Below are positions 37,541 to 45,057 of a stretch of DNA of 64,000 nt, piece after piece; position 1 is the first letter of the stretch, and every line of letters begins with the position of its first letter. The DNA comes from Stenotrophomonas sp. BIO128-Bstrain (GTDB lineage Bacteria > Pseudomonadota > Gammaproteobacteria > Xanthomonadales > Xanthomonadaceae). Where the stretch lies: the NCBI RefSeq assembly GCF_030128875.1, contig NZ_CP124620.1, positions 372,001 to 436,000 on the forward strand, written 5' to 3'. The position numbers and the translations under genes are program-made. Below the pieces are notes generated by a model that saw only the letters and a list, made by a program, of their open reading frames with translations, had not been told where the DNA came from and made no database searches.

Positions 37541-38353
37541 ATGCCTGCCACCCCCGAACTGGACCGCCTGCTGGGCATCATGGCGCGCCTGCGCGACCCG
37601 CAGCAGGGCTGCCCCTGGGACCTGCAGCAGGATTTCGCCAGCATCGCCCCGTACACCATCGAGGAAGCCTACGAGGTCGCCGATGCGATCGACCGGGGTG
37701 ACCTGGATGACCTGAAGGATGAACTCGGCGACCTGCTGCTCCAGGTGGTCTTCCATGCGCAGATGGCGCAGGAGCAGGGCGCGTTCGGGTTTGCCGACGT
37801 CGCCCGCGCGCTCAGCGACAAGATGGAGCGTCGCCATCCGCATGTGTTCGCCCAGGTCCAGGTGAACGGTGCGGAGGACGTCAACAGCAACTGGGAGGCG
37901 ATCAAACGCGCCGAGCGCGCCGCCAAGGGCCACACCGATACCTCGGCGCTGGCCGGGATCTCGCGCGGCCTGCCGGAATGGCAGCGGGCGGTGAAGCTGC
38001 AGGCGCGCGCGGCGCGGGTGGGTTTCGACTGGCCGGGCCCGGCGCCGGTGATGGATAAAGTACGCGAGGAACTGGACGAGGTCGCCGCTGAATTCGCGCG
38101 CGGCCCGGTCGAGGAAAACCACGCGCGCCTGCAGGAAGAACTCGGCGACCTGCTGTTCGTCTGCGCCAATCTGGCCCGCCACGCCAGGGTCGATGTCGGC
38201 GCCGCACTGCGCCAGGCCAACCAGAAGTTCGAGCGCCGCTTCCGCGCGATGGAAGCCCAGGCCCACGCGGCCGGGCAGACCATGGCCGCGCTCGATCTGG
38301 ACGCGCAGGAAGCCCTCTGGCAGCAGGCCAAGGCGGACGAGCCCAAGCCGTGA
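37541..38353 (+). CDS. mazG: Nucleoside triphosphate pyrophosphohydrolase MazG
   Basis: MazG hydrolyses NTPs and dNTPs to monophosphates; in E. coli it also limits (p)ppGpp signalling. The 270-aa product holds two MazG units: an N-terminal one with [17 protein letters not shown] and [17 protein letters not shown], and a C-terminal one with LDEVAAEF and [16 protein letters not shown]. Its stop overlaps the GTG start of ynfA. Confidence 0.95.
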   Translation: MPATPELDRLLGIMARLRDPQQGCPWDLQQDFASIAPYTIEEAYEVADAIDRGDLDDLKDELGDLLLQVVFHAQMAQEQGAFGFADVARALSDKMERRHPHVFAQVQVNGAEDVNSNWEAIKRAERAAKGHTDTSALAGISRGLPEWQRAVKLQARAARVGFDWPGPAPVMDKVREELDEVAAEFARGPVEENHARLQEELGDLLFVCANLARHARVDVGAALRQANQKFERRFRAMEAQAHAAGQTMAALDLDAQEALWQQAKADEPKP

Positions 38354-38673
38354 AAACGCTGCTGCTGTTCGTGCTGACCGCCGTGGCCGAGATTGTCGGG
38401 TGTTACCTGCCCTGGCTGTGGCTGCGCAGGGAGGGCAGCGCGTGGCTGCTGCTGCCGGCCGCTGCCAGCCTGGCATTGTTCGCCTGGCTGCTGACCCTGC
38501 ACCCGGCCGCCAGCGGCCGTGTCTATGCGGCCTATGGCGGGGTCTACATCGGCACCGCGCTGATGTGGTTGTGGCTGGTGGACGGCATCCGCCCCAGCCG
38601 CTGGGACCTGCTGGGCGTCGGCCTGTGCCTGGCCGGGATGATGGTGATCATGTTCGCCCCGCGCAGCGCCTGA
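38350..38673 (+). CDS. ynfA: YnfA/UPF0060 family small membrane protein
   Basis: The 107-aa product has four predicted TM helices and the family features [18 protein letters not shown] and [20 protein letters not shown]. YnfA proteins are small inner-membrane proteins related to SMR transporters; some are reported efflux pumps. The GTG start at 38350 overlaps the mazG stop (GTGA), placing it at the end of the nudE operon. Confidence 0.9.
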   Translation: MKTLLLFVLTAVAEIVGCYLPWLWLRREGSAWLLLPAAASLALFAWLLTLHPAASGRVYAAYGGVYIGTALMWLWLVDGIRPSRWDLLGVGLCLAGMMVIMFAPRSA

Positions 38674-38726
38674 TCCTGACCTGCGGCGCGTCAGGCACCC
38701 CGATGCCGGCGTGAAGGCAGCGTGGC

Positions 38727-38732
38727 TATACT
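38727..38732 (+). promoter_or_regulatory. Putative -10 box (TATACT) of qmcA
   Basis: TATACT lies 35 bp upstream of the qmcA ATG, within an in-frame GTG extension of the gene. Its presence supports the downstream start. No good -35 is seen. Confidence 0.35.
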
Positions 38733-38766
38733 CGGTGCTACGAATCCGGGGAAAGGGAGTGACCTG

Positions 38767-39729
38767 ATGTTTCCGACCATGCTGTTCTCGCTGGTGCTGG
38801 CCTTCGTGGCCGTTGTCATCCTGTTCAAGGCCGTGCGCATGGTGCCGCAGGGCTACGAATGGACCGTGGAGCGCTTCGGCCGCTACACCCACACCATGTC
38901 GCCGGGCCTGCATTTCCTGATCCCGATCGTCTACGGCGTGGGGCGCAAGGTGAACATGATGGAGCAGGTGCTGGATGTGCCCAGCCAGGAAGTGATCACC
39001 AAGGACAACGCTGCCGTGCGCGTGGATGGCGTGGTGTTTTTCCAGGTGCTCGATGCCGCCAAGGCCGCCTACGAGGTCGCCAACCTGGAGGTGGCGATGA
39101 TCGCCCTGGTGCAGACCAACATCCGTACCGTGATCGGCTCGATGGACCTGGATGAATCGCTCAGCCAGCGCGAAGTGATCAACGCCCAGCTGCTGAGCGT
39201 GGTCGACCATGCCACCAACCCGTGGGGCGTGAAGGTCAACCGCATCGAAATCCGCGACATCCAGCCGCCGCGCGACCTGCTTGATGCGATGGCGCGGCAG
39301 ATGAAGGCCGAACGCGAGAAGCGCGCGCAGATCCTGGAAGCCGAGGGTTCGCGCCAGTCCGAGATCCTGCGCGCCGAGGGCGAAAAGCAGGCCACGGTGC
39401 TCGAGGCCGAGGGACGCAAGGAGGCCGCCTTCCGCGATGCCGAAGCGCGCGAACGTCTGGCCGAGGCCGAAGCCAAGGCCACCACGATGGTGTCCGAGGC
39501 GATCGCCCAGGGCGACGTGCAGGCGATCAACTACTTCATCGCGCAGAAGTACGTGGAAGCCTTCAAGGAACTGGCGACCTCGCCGAACCAGAAGCTGGTG
39601 CTGATGCCGATGGAGGCCAGCGGGGTGATCGGCTCGATCGCCGGCGTCGCCGAGCTGGCCCGCGAAGCGTTCGCCAAGCAGGAAGAGAAGAAAGCCACGC
39701 GCGGCGTCCCGCCGCGGATCGGAGGCTGA
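38767..39729 (+). CDS. qmcA: SPFH/band 7 (stomatin-like) membrane protein QmcA
   Basis: The 320-aa product has an N-terminal membrane anchor (about 3-22), a band-7 domain (VPQGYEWTVERFGRYTHTMSPGLHF through RIEIRDIQPPRDLL) and a Glu/Ala/Arg-rich coiled coil (about 185-255). SPFH proteins form large membrane rings, and this type pairs with NfeD. The ATG at 38767 is preferred because GGGAG precedes it and the longer frame spans a TATACT box. nfeD follows after 1 bp. Confidence 0.9.
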   Translation: MFPTMLFSLVLAFVAVVILFKAVRMVPQGYEWTVERFGRYTHTMSPGLHFLIPIVYGVGRKVNMMEQVLDVPSQEVITKDNAAVRVDGVVFFQVLDAAKAAYEVANLEVAMIALVQTNIRTVIGSMDLDESLSQREVINAQLLSVVDHATNPWGVKVNRIEIRDIQPPRDLLDAMARQMKAEREKRAQILEAEGSRQSEILRAEGEKQATVLEAEGRKEAAFRDAEARERLAEAEAKATTMVSEAIAQGDVQAINYFIAQKYVEAFKELATSPNQKLVLMPMEASGVIGSIAGVAELAREAFAKQEEKKATRGVPPRIGG

Positions 39730-39730
39730 C

Positions 39731-40162
39731 ATGCGCTGGGAAGTGGTGGCCTGGGGCGCGCTGGCACTGGTGCTGTTCGCCGCCGAGGCGCTCGCGCCCG
39801 GTGCCTTCATGTTGTGGATCGGGATCGGTGCGGCTGCGGTGTTCGTGCTGGTGGCGGTGTTCGCCGAGATCCCGCTGCTGTGGCAGGTGGTCGCGTTCGT
39901 GGTGCTCAGCGTGGTCTCGATCCAGTGCTACCGCCGCTGGGGCCGGTCGCACGATCGCCAGAGCGACCAGCCGCTGTTGAACCGCCGCGCCGAACAGCTG
40001 ATCGGGCGGGTGGTCGTGCTCGACCAGGCCATCATCGCCGGCAAGGGCCGGGCCAAGGTGGACGATGCCTTCTGGGTTGTCGCAGGTCCCGACCTGCCCG
40101 CCGGCAGCCCGGTACGGGTGGTGGCGGTGGAAGGGATGACGCTGAAGGTGCAGCAGGCCTGA
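39731..40162 (+). CDS. NfeD family membrane protein
   Basis: The 143-aa product has two or three TM helices (1-75) and a C-terminal OB-fold domain (LIGRVVVLDQAIIAGKGRAKVDDAFW). Short NfeD proteins are encoded beside SPFH genes and are thought to act with them in membrane organisation or quality control. It is one base from qmcA, so clearly one operon. Confidence 0.9.
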   Translation: MRWEVVAWGALALVLFAAEALAPGAFMLWIGIGAAAVFVLVAVFAEIPLLWQVVAFVVLSVVSIQCYRRWGRSHDRQSDQPLLNRRAEQLIGRVVVLDQAIIAGKGRAKVDDAFWVVAGPDLPAGSPVRVVAVEGMTLKVQQA

Positions 40163-40206
40163 TCCGCGGTTTTCCCGCACCGCCGCAGGCGTTGTGAAGA
40201 CGGTTC

Positions 40207-40215
40207 TGGGATAAT
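40207..40215 (+). promoter_or_regulatory. Extended -10 promoter of gcvT
   Basis: TG-G-GATAAT fits an extended -10 element 33 bp upstream of the gcvT ATG. The predicted leader is about 27 nt, too short for a glycine riboswitch. Confidence 0.5.
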
Positions 40216-40248
40216 GGATGTCTTGCCTTCATTCCCCCGGAACCGGTC

Positions 40249-41361
40249 ATGACCCAGAAGACGCTTCTCAACGATACCCACCGCGCACTCGGCGCCAAGA
40301 TGGTCGATTTCGGTGGCTGGGACATGCCCATTCATTACGGTTCGCAGCTGGACGAGCACCATCTGGTGCGCAGCGACGCCGGCATGTTCGACGTCAGCCA
40401 CATGACCGTGGTCGACCTGCGCGGTGACCAGGTCAAGCCGTTCCTGCGCACGCTGCTGGCCAACTCGGTGGACAAGCTCAAGGCCACCGGCAAGGCACTG
40501 TACTCGTGCATGCTCAATGCCCGCGGCGGCGTGATCGACGACCTGATCGTCTACTACATGGCCGACGATTTCTTCCGCATGGTGGTCAACGCCTCCACCC
40601 GCGAAAAGGACCTGGCCTGGATCCGCCAGCAGGCCGCGGCATTCAACGTGGAGGTCATCGAGCGCGAAGACCTGGCCATCATCGCGGTGCAGGGGCCGAC
40701 CGCGCGCGAGCGCGTGATCAGCCTGCTCGGCGAGGGCGACCGCGCCGCGCTGGAGAAGCTGGGCCGTTTCGCCGCGCTGGAAACCACCACCGCCGATGGC
40801 ACCGCGCTGTTCGTGGCCCGCACCGGGTACACCGGTGAGGATGGTTTCGAGATCCTGTTGCCGCAGAGCGCCGTGGTCGCCTTCTGGAATGCCCTGAGCG
40901 CCGCCGGCGTGCGTCCGGCTGGCCTGGGTGCGCGCGACACGCTGCGCCTGGAAGCCGGCATGAACCTCTACGGCCAGGACATGGACGAAGAGATCACCCC
41001 GTACGAAGCCGGCCTGGCCTGGACCGTGGCGCTGGACGAAGGTCGCGACTTCATCGGTCGCGACGTGCTGGAAGCGCAGAAGGCGGCCGGCAACGCCCGC
41101 CAGCTGATCGGCCTGGTGATGGACGAGAAGGGCGTACTGCGCCACGGCCAGGTGGTACTCACCGCCGGCGGCGAGGGCGAGATCCTGTCCGGCACCTTCT
41201 CGCCGACCCTGGGCAAGGGCATCGCGTTCGCCCGCGTGCCGGGCGGCGAACTGGGCGAGGTCCGCGTGGATATCCGCGGCAAGCAGGTTCCGGTGCGCGT
41301 GGTGAAGTTCCCGTTCGTGCGCGAAGGCCAGCCCCAGCCCGGTGTGCTGATCGACGGCTGA
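40249..41361 (+). CDS. gcvT: Glycine cleavage system T protein (aminomethyltransferase)
   Basis: GcvT moves the methylene group from the lipoyl arm of GcvH to tetrahydrofolate and releases ammonia. The 370-aa product shows [45 protein letters not shown] and [20 protein letters not shown]. gcvH is 97 bp downstream, separated by a strong hairpin; gcvP is not in the window. Confidence 0.97.
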   Translation: MTQKTLLNDTHRALGAKMVDFGGWDMPIHYGSQLDEHHLVRSDAGMFDVSHMTVVDLRGDQVKPFLRTLLANSVDKLKATGKALYSCMLNARGGVIDDLIVYYMADDFFRMVVNASTREKDLAWIRQQAAAFNVEVIEREDLAIIAVQGPTARERVISLLGEGDRAALEKLGRFAALETTTADGTALFVARTGYTGEDGFEILLPQSAVVAFWNALSAAGVRPAGLGARDTLRLEAGMNLYGQDMDEEITPYEAGLAWTVALDEGRDFIGRDVLEAQKAAGNARQLIGLVMDEKGVLRHGQVVLTAGGEGEILSGTFSPTLGKGIAFARVPGGELGEVRVDIRGKQVPVRVVKFPFVREGQPQPGVLIDG

Positions 41362-41374
41362 TGCCGTGCTTTAC

Positions 41375-41404
41375 CCGGCGCGGATGCCTCCGCATCCGCG
41401 CCGG
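41375..41404 (+). terminator. Perfect 13-bp hairpin between gcvT and gcvH
   Basis: CCGGCGCGGATGC-CTCC-GCATCCGCGCCGG forms a 13-bp stem with a 4-nt loop 14 bp after the gcvT stop. It has no T-tract. It may terminate gcvT partially or protect its mRNA end, giving gcvH separate control. Confidence 0.55.
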
Positions 41405-41458
41405 TTGGTTACACTACCCCCGTTTCTTGACCCCCCTGATATTCCTCGGAGCAGTCCC

Positions 41459-41854
41459 ATGAGCGAGATCCCCGGCGACCTCAAATTCCTCAAGTCCCAC
41501 GAGTGGGCGCGCGTTGAAGGCAATGGCCGCGTCACCGTCGGTATTTCCGACCACGCCCAGGGCCTGCTCGGCGACCTGGTCTACGTTGAACTGCCGGAGG
41601 TTGGCCAGGAGGTCAAGGCCGGCGAGCAGGCTGCCGTGGTCGAGTCGGTCAAGGCCGCCTCGGACGTGTACAGCCCGATCACCGGCACGGTGGTCGAGGT
41701 CAATTCGGCCCTGAGCGACAAGCCGGAAACCATCAACGAAGACGCCTACGGCGACGGCTGGATCTATGTCGTCGAAGTGGCCGGCCTGGAAGAAGTCAAC
41801 GACCTGCTGGGTCCGGACGACTACGCCGAGCTGCTGGAAAACGACGATCACTGA
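41459..41854 (+). CDS. gcvH: Glycine cleavage system H protein
   Basis: GcvH carries the aminomethyl group between the P, T and L proteins on a lipoyl lysine. The 131-aa product has the usual length, with lipoylated Lys65 in [17 protein letters not shown]. The ATG at 41459 follows CTCGGAGCAG; an in-frame extension upstream crosses the preceding hairpin region and is rejected. A strong terminator follows 18 bp after the stop. Confidence 0.96.
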   Translation: MSEIPGDLKFLKSHEWARVEGNGRVTVGISDHAQGLLGDLVYVELPEVGQEVKAGEQAAVVESVKAASDVYSPITGTVVEVNSALSDKPETINEDAYGDGWIYVVEVAGLEEVNDLLGPDDYAELLENDDH

Positions 41855-41872
41855 TCGTCGCCTCCGCTGAAG

Positions 41873-41902
41873 AACGGCCGCCTGGTGCGGCCGTTTTTTT
41901 TT
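41873..41902 (+). terminator. Rho-independent terminator of gcvH
   Basis: AACGGCCGC-CTGGT-GCGGCCGTT with nine consecutive Ts at its 3' side: a textbook intrinsic terminator. Confidence 0.92.
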
Positions 41903-42464
41903 GCCCGTTCGCCGGGCGCGCGCGAACGGCGTTAGCAGTACGTGAGGATTGCAGTGCGCGCGCGGCGGCACGCGATCGCGACCACGGGCTCATGACGATC
42001 GGTTCGGTGCCGATGCATGCCGGTGATCTGGTCCGCGCCGCGCACCCGATCGCGCACCGATGCGGCATCGATATGGACGCGCACGGACGCTCGAAGTCGA
42101 TCATCGCGGACGGACGCGCCGGTGCCAGGGCGGTCAAAAGTTTGCGCAGTTGCGCGAATCGGGTCGAAAAAAGTGCGCGCAGATGTGAAAAGTTTTCCGG
42201 TCCGTTTAAGGGGCGCACGGGGAGGCTGGCGAGGTGCGTGGTCGAGCAGGCTGCACGCGCGGGCACGCAATGGCATGCACCGCGATGTTGCGATGTCGCG
42301 ACACGAAAGTGCTTCTTTTAAGTGTTTTTCTTTTCAGCGCTGTCAGCGTGTGCGGGCGCAGGGCGTTCGCGCCGGCGGCGGCAGCGTGCGTTTGGCAGGT
42401 CGCAGGCGGGCGCAGCGAGGGGGGCGAGGCAAGGCGCCGGTGTGAAAATTTTTCGCCGGGGTTG
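41903..42464 (+). other. Non-coding stretch upstream of the histone-like gene
   Basis: No convincing gene is seen here. The first part (41930-42130) is rich in CGATCG and GCGCG words. Further on, a motif occurs twice, 257 bp apart: TGTGAAAAGTTTTCCGG (42184-42200) and TGTGAAAATTTTTCGCCGG (42441-42459), each around a near-palindromic A4-N-T4 core. The second copy abuts a TTGACA promoter box. The stretch may hold regulator sites or an unannotated small RNA. Confidence 0.5.
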
Positions 42465-42493
42465 TTGACAGTCAAAAAAAGCGTGATTAGGTT
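42465..42493 (+). promoter_or_regulatory. Putative promoter of the histone H1-like gene
   Basis: A consensus TTGACA (42465-42470) is followed after 17 bp by TAGGTT (42488-42493). This implies a 5' leader of about 280 nt (42500-42780) with no credible reading frame before the ATG at 42781. Confidence 0.5.
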
Positions 42494-42780
42494 TCGCCTC
42501 AGCAGACCTTGCCTGCGAACAGAGTGAGCAGAATCGACATCAAGTCGCGAAGCACAACCTGGACATCCACCTCGCGTCCCATGACGGTGGAGATGGCTTC
42601 GCTTCCTCCGGCGAACCGCAAGTTCCTTTCCTCTTCGATACCTGCCTGGCCACATGCGGCGGGTGTCACCGTATCCGTCACGACGCGCATGACGCGACGG
42701 CGGTCCCCGCAACGCAGCAACGGCGGGTTTGCTTTACCTGGGCGTTTCCACTCCATAGATCACTGACGAGGAGCCATCCC

Positions 42781-43359
42781 ATGGCAACCAAGAAAGCTGC
42801 GAAGAAAAAGCCGGCCGCCAAAAAGGCAGCCAAGAAGGTCGCTAAGAAGGCCACTGCCAAGAAGGCCGTCAAGAAGGTAGCCAAGAAAGCTGCTGCCAAG
42901 AAGACGGTGAAGAAGGCGGCCAAGAAGGCGACCGCCCGCAAGGCAGCCGTGAAGAAGACGGCGAAGAAGGCCGTGAAGAAGACGGCAAAGAAGGCCGCGA
43001 CCAAGAAGACCGCGAAGAAGGCAGTGAAGAAGACGGCGAAGAAGGCCGCCAAGAAGACTGCAAAGAAGGCAGCCACCAAGAAGACCGCGAAAAAGGCGGT
43101 AAAGAAGACGGCCAAGAAGGCGACCCGCAAGGTAGCCAAGAAAGCCGCTCCGAAGAAGGCTGCCAAGAAGACCGCCAAGAAGGCCACCCGCAAGGTAGCC
43201 AAGAAGGCCACCGCCAAGAAGGCGACTGCCCGCAAGGCTCCGGCCAAGAAGGCATCGGCGAAGAAGGCGGTGAAGAAGGTTGCAAAGCGCAAGCCGGCCG
43301 TTCGCAAGAAGAAGGCCGCACCGGTCGCTCTGCCGGCAACCCCGGCACCGCTGATCTGA
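42781..43359 (+). CDS. Histone H1-like Lys/Ala-rich DNA-binding protein
   Basis: The 192-aa product is nearly all Lys, Ala, Thr and Val in repeats such as KKTAKKAVKK and KKATRKVAKK, ending in PVALPATPAPLI. It resembles the C-terminal tail of eukaryotic H1, bacterial Hc1 and the AlgP tail, and should be an unstructured, highly basic nucleoid protein. GAGGAG precedes the ATG. The DNA is internally repetitive with AAGAAGGC units, so length variation between strains is likely. It is flanked by a long leader and an intrinsic terminator. Confidence 0.9.
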   Translation: MATKKAAKKKPAAKKAAKKVAKKATAKKAVKKVAKKAAAKKTVKKAAKKATARKAAVKKTAKKAVKKTAKKAATKKTAKKAVKKTAKKAAKKTAKKAATKKTAKKAVKKTAKKATRKVAKKAAPKKAAKKTAKKATRKVAKKATAKKATARKAPAKKASAKKAVKKVAKRKPAVRKKKAAPVALPATPAPLI

Positions 43360-43384
43360 GTTTTTCCCGATAGCCGTACCTGAG

Positions 43385-43423
43385 ACTCCTTCCCTGGCAG
43401 CCCAGCGGGGAAGGAGTTTTTTT
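43385..43423 (+). terminator. Rho-independent terminator of the histone-like gene
   Basis: ACTCCTTCCC and GGGAAGGAGT form a 10-bp stem around a 13-nt loop, followed by seven Ts. Confidence 0.88.
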
Positions 43424-43448
43424 ATGGGCAAGGCAAACAGAAACCATG

Positions 43449-43476
43449 AAAAAGGCGGCCATCCGGCCGCCTTTTT
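43449..43476 (-). terminator. Bidirectional terminator, 3' of the serine hydrolase gene
   Basis: AAAAAGGCGGCC-ATCC-GGCCGCCTTTTT is a perfect 12-bp hairpin with a T-run on both strands, 21 bp past the stop of the minus-strand gene. Confidence 0.9.
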
Positions 43477-43497
43477 CGATGCCACTGTGCGCGCGGA

Positions 43498-44892
43498 TCA
43501 GCGCGGGGAGGCGACGGCGCGGTTCGATGAGACGCCCTTGCGCTTGCCCTGCGGGGCGGCGTCTTCGGCCATGAGGTTGTCGCTGCCGAAATCAGTGTCC
43601 ACGTCCAGCCAGCGCTGGGTCGGCAGGCCCATCGCCTGGTCGAGCACGGTCGGCAGCAGGCCGCTGGGCAAGCTGCTCTCGCCGTTCCACATGATGGCGA
43701 TGCCGAGGTCACGCTCGGGCACGAGGGCGACCAGGCCGCGATAGCCCTGGACGGCACCGGCATGGAAGATCACTTCGTGGCCGGCGTAATCGAAGGTGCG
43801 CCAGCCAAGGGCGTAGCCGGCCGAGTTGAGGCGCTCGCGGCGCCAGCCCGAGCGCATTTCGCCGGGGGTGCTGATCAGGCTGGCGTGCAGCGTGGCCAGC
43901 AACGGGGCGGGCAGCACGTCAGGGCGGTGGCCGGTGTGGGCCAGCAACCACTGCGCCATGTCGCTGGCACTGGCGTTGACGCCGGCGGCCGGAGCAAGGC
44001 GGTAATACGTCGGCTTGGGCGTGAGCGCGACCCAGCCGTTGCGGCTGCGCACGTGCGGGCGGGCCCAGCGCGAGCTGGCCTGGATGCCGGCCAGGCCGAG
44101 GCTGGCATCGTCCATGCCGAGCGGCTTGAACAGGCGGCGCTCGACGGACTGTTCGTAGAAGCTGCCGGAGGCGGCGTAGACGACATCGCCGATCAGGCTG
44201 AAGGCCACGTTCTGGTACGCATAGCAGTCGCCGGGCAGGCACTTGAGCGAGGTGGCGGCCAGCTTGTGGGTGAGGGTGTAGTACTCGGCGTTGGCTTCAA
44301 CGTCGCGGTCGTAGGCGTTGTACGGCAGGCCGACGCGATGGCTGAGCAGATCGGCCACGGTCAGGCGCTCGGTCGCCTCGGGCGTGCTGAGCTGGAAGCC
44401 GGGCACGTAGTCGGTGACCTTGCTGTCCCAGCGCAGCGTGCCGTCGTTGACCAGCAGTCCGGCCATCGTGCCGGCGAAGGCCTTGGACAGCGAGGCAAGG
44501 CGGAACACGGTGTGGGCATCGACCTGCTGCGGGTTGTTGACGTCGGTGACGCCGTAGCCGCGCGCGCTCAGCACGCGGCCGCCCTGGACGATGGCCACGG
44601 CCATCCCGGGCACGCGCTCGCCGTAGGTGAGCTGCTGCGCCATCGATTCGATCGAAGCGACGTTGAAGCCCGGCGCGGGCGGCTGCACCTTCAGGCCGGC
44701 CGGGGTCGTGCGGTACGCTGCAGGCTGGGTGTGCGGTGCCGCGGTCGGCGCCGACTCCTCGATGTTGACCGGCAACGCGGCGGGAGAGGCGACAGGGGTC
44801 TGCGCGGTGGAAGACATGGCGATGGGCATCAACATGCCCAACAACCCGGTTGCCGCCGAACGGATCGGTCGGCGCCTGTTGTTCTGGTTCAT
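43498..44892 (-). CDS. Serine hydrolase of the beta-lactamase/PBP4 fold
   Basis: The 464-aa exported product has a signal segment (1-31) and the catalytic elements of the class C beta-lactamase/esterase family: SLSK (Ser134, Lys137), YQN (Tyr226-Asn228) and HAG in FHAGAVQGYRG. Members include penicillin-recognising D,D-peptidases and esterases. The gene is not an ampC-ampR pair, and no LysR regulator is adjacent, so classical AmpC function is unlikely. The substrate is unknown. Confidence 0.88.
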   Translation of the reverse strand: MNQNNRRRPIRSAATGLLGMLMPIAMSSTAQTPVASPAALPVNIEESAPTAAPHTQPAAYRTTPAGLKVQPPAPGFNVASIESMAQQLTYGERVPGMAVAIVQGGRVLSARGYGVTDVNNPQQVDAHTVFRLASLSKAFAGTMAGLLVNDGTLRWDSKVTDYVPGFQLSTPEATERLTVADLLSHRVGLPYNAYDRDVEANAEYYTLTHKLAATSLKCLPGDCYAYQNVAFSLIGDVVYAASGSFYEQSVERRLFKPLGMDDASLGLAGIQASSRWARPHVRSRNGWVALTPKPTYYRLAPAAGVNASASDMAQWLLAHTGHRPDVLPAPLLATLHASLISTPGEMRSGWRRERLNSAGYALGWRTFDYAGHEVIFHAGAVQGYRGLVALVPERDLGIAIMWNGESSLPSGLLPTVLDQAMGLPTQRWLDVDTDFGSDNLMAEDAAPQGKRKGVSSNRAVASPR

Positions 44893-44925
44893 CGTATGGG
44901 TGCCCGTGCGCGACTGCTGTGACCG

Positions 44926-44984
44926 ATTCTAGCGCCGCTTTTCGTGATTGCACAAACGAATCGAAGATGAATGCGTATCGCATT
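44926..44984 (-). promoter_or_regulatory. Promoter and palindrome upstream of the serine hydrolase
   Basis: On the minus strand, TAGAAT (44926-44931) is a likely -10 with a weak TTGTGC 18 bp upstream. Just beyond lies the palindrome AATGCG-TAT-CGCATT (44970-44984), an operator candidate with some resemblance to Fur-type AT-flanked boxes. Confidence 0.4.
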
Positions 44985-45057
44985 GAAAACGTGCGGGTTT
45001 TACCGATCCCGGTCCCGGTCGGTCGCGGGCACGGGAGGGCGGCCAGCGCACCCCTGT

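Noticed and set aside
38722..38766. A 15-codon N-terminal extension of qmcA from a GTG
   Set aside because: It lacks a ribosome binding site and crosses a TATACT promoter box, whereas ATG 38767 has GGGAG and begins at the membrane anchor.
40163..40248. Glycine riboswitch upstream of gcvT
   Set aside because: The leader predicted from the extended -10 is about 27 nt, far too short for the two glycine aptamers, and no aptamer-like pairing was seen.
42509..42766. An 85-codon frame in the leader of the histone-like gene
   Set aside because: It starts with TTG, has no ribosome binding site, no conserved-looking content and Ser/Arg-rich shadow composition.
42781..43359. CRISPR-like periodic repeats
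   Set aside because: The periodicity is codon-based Lys/Ala coding sequence in one intact frame with an RBS and terminator; there are no unique spacers.
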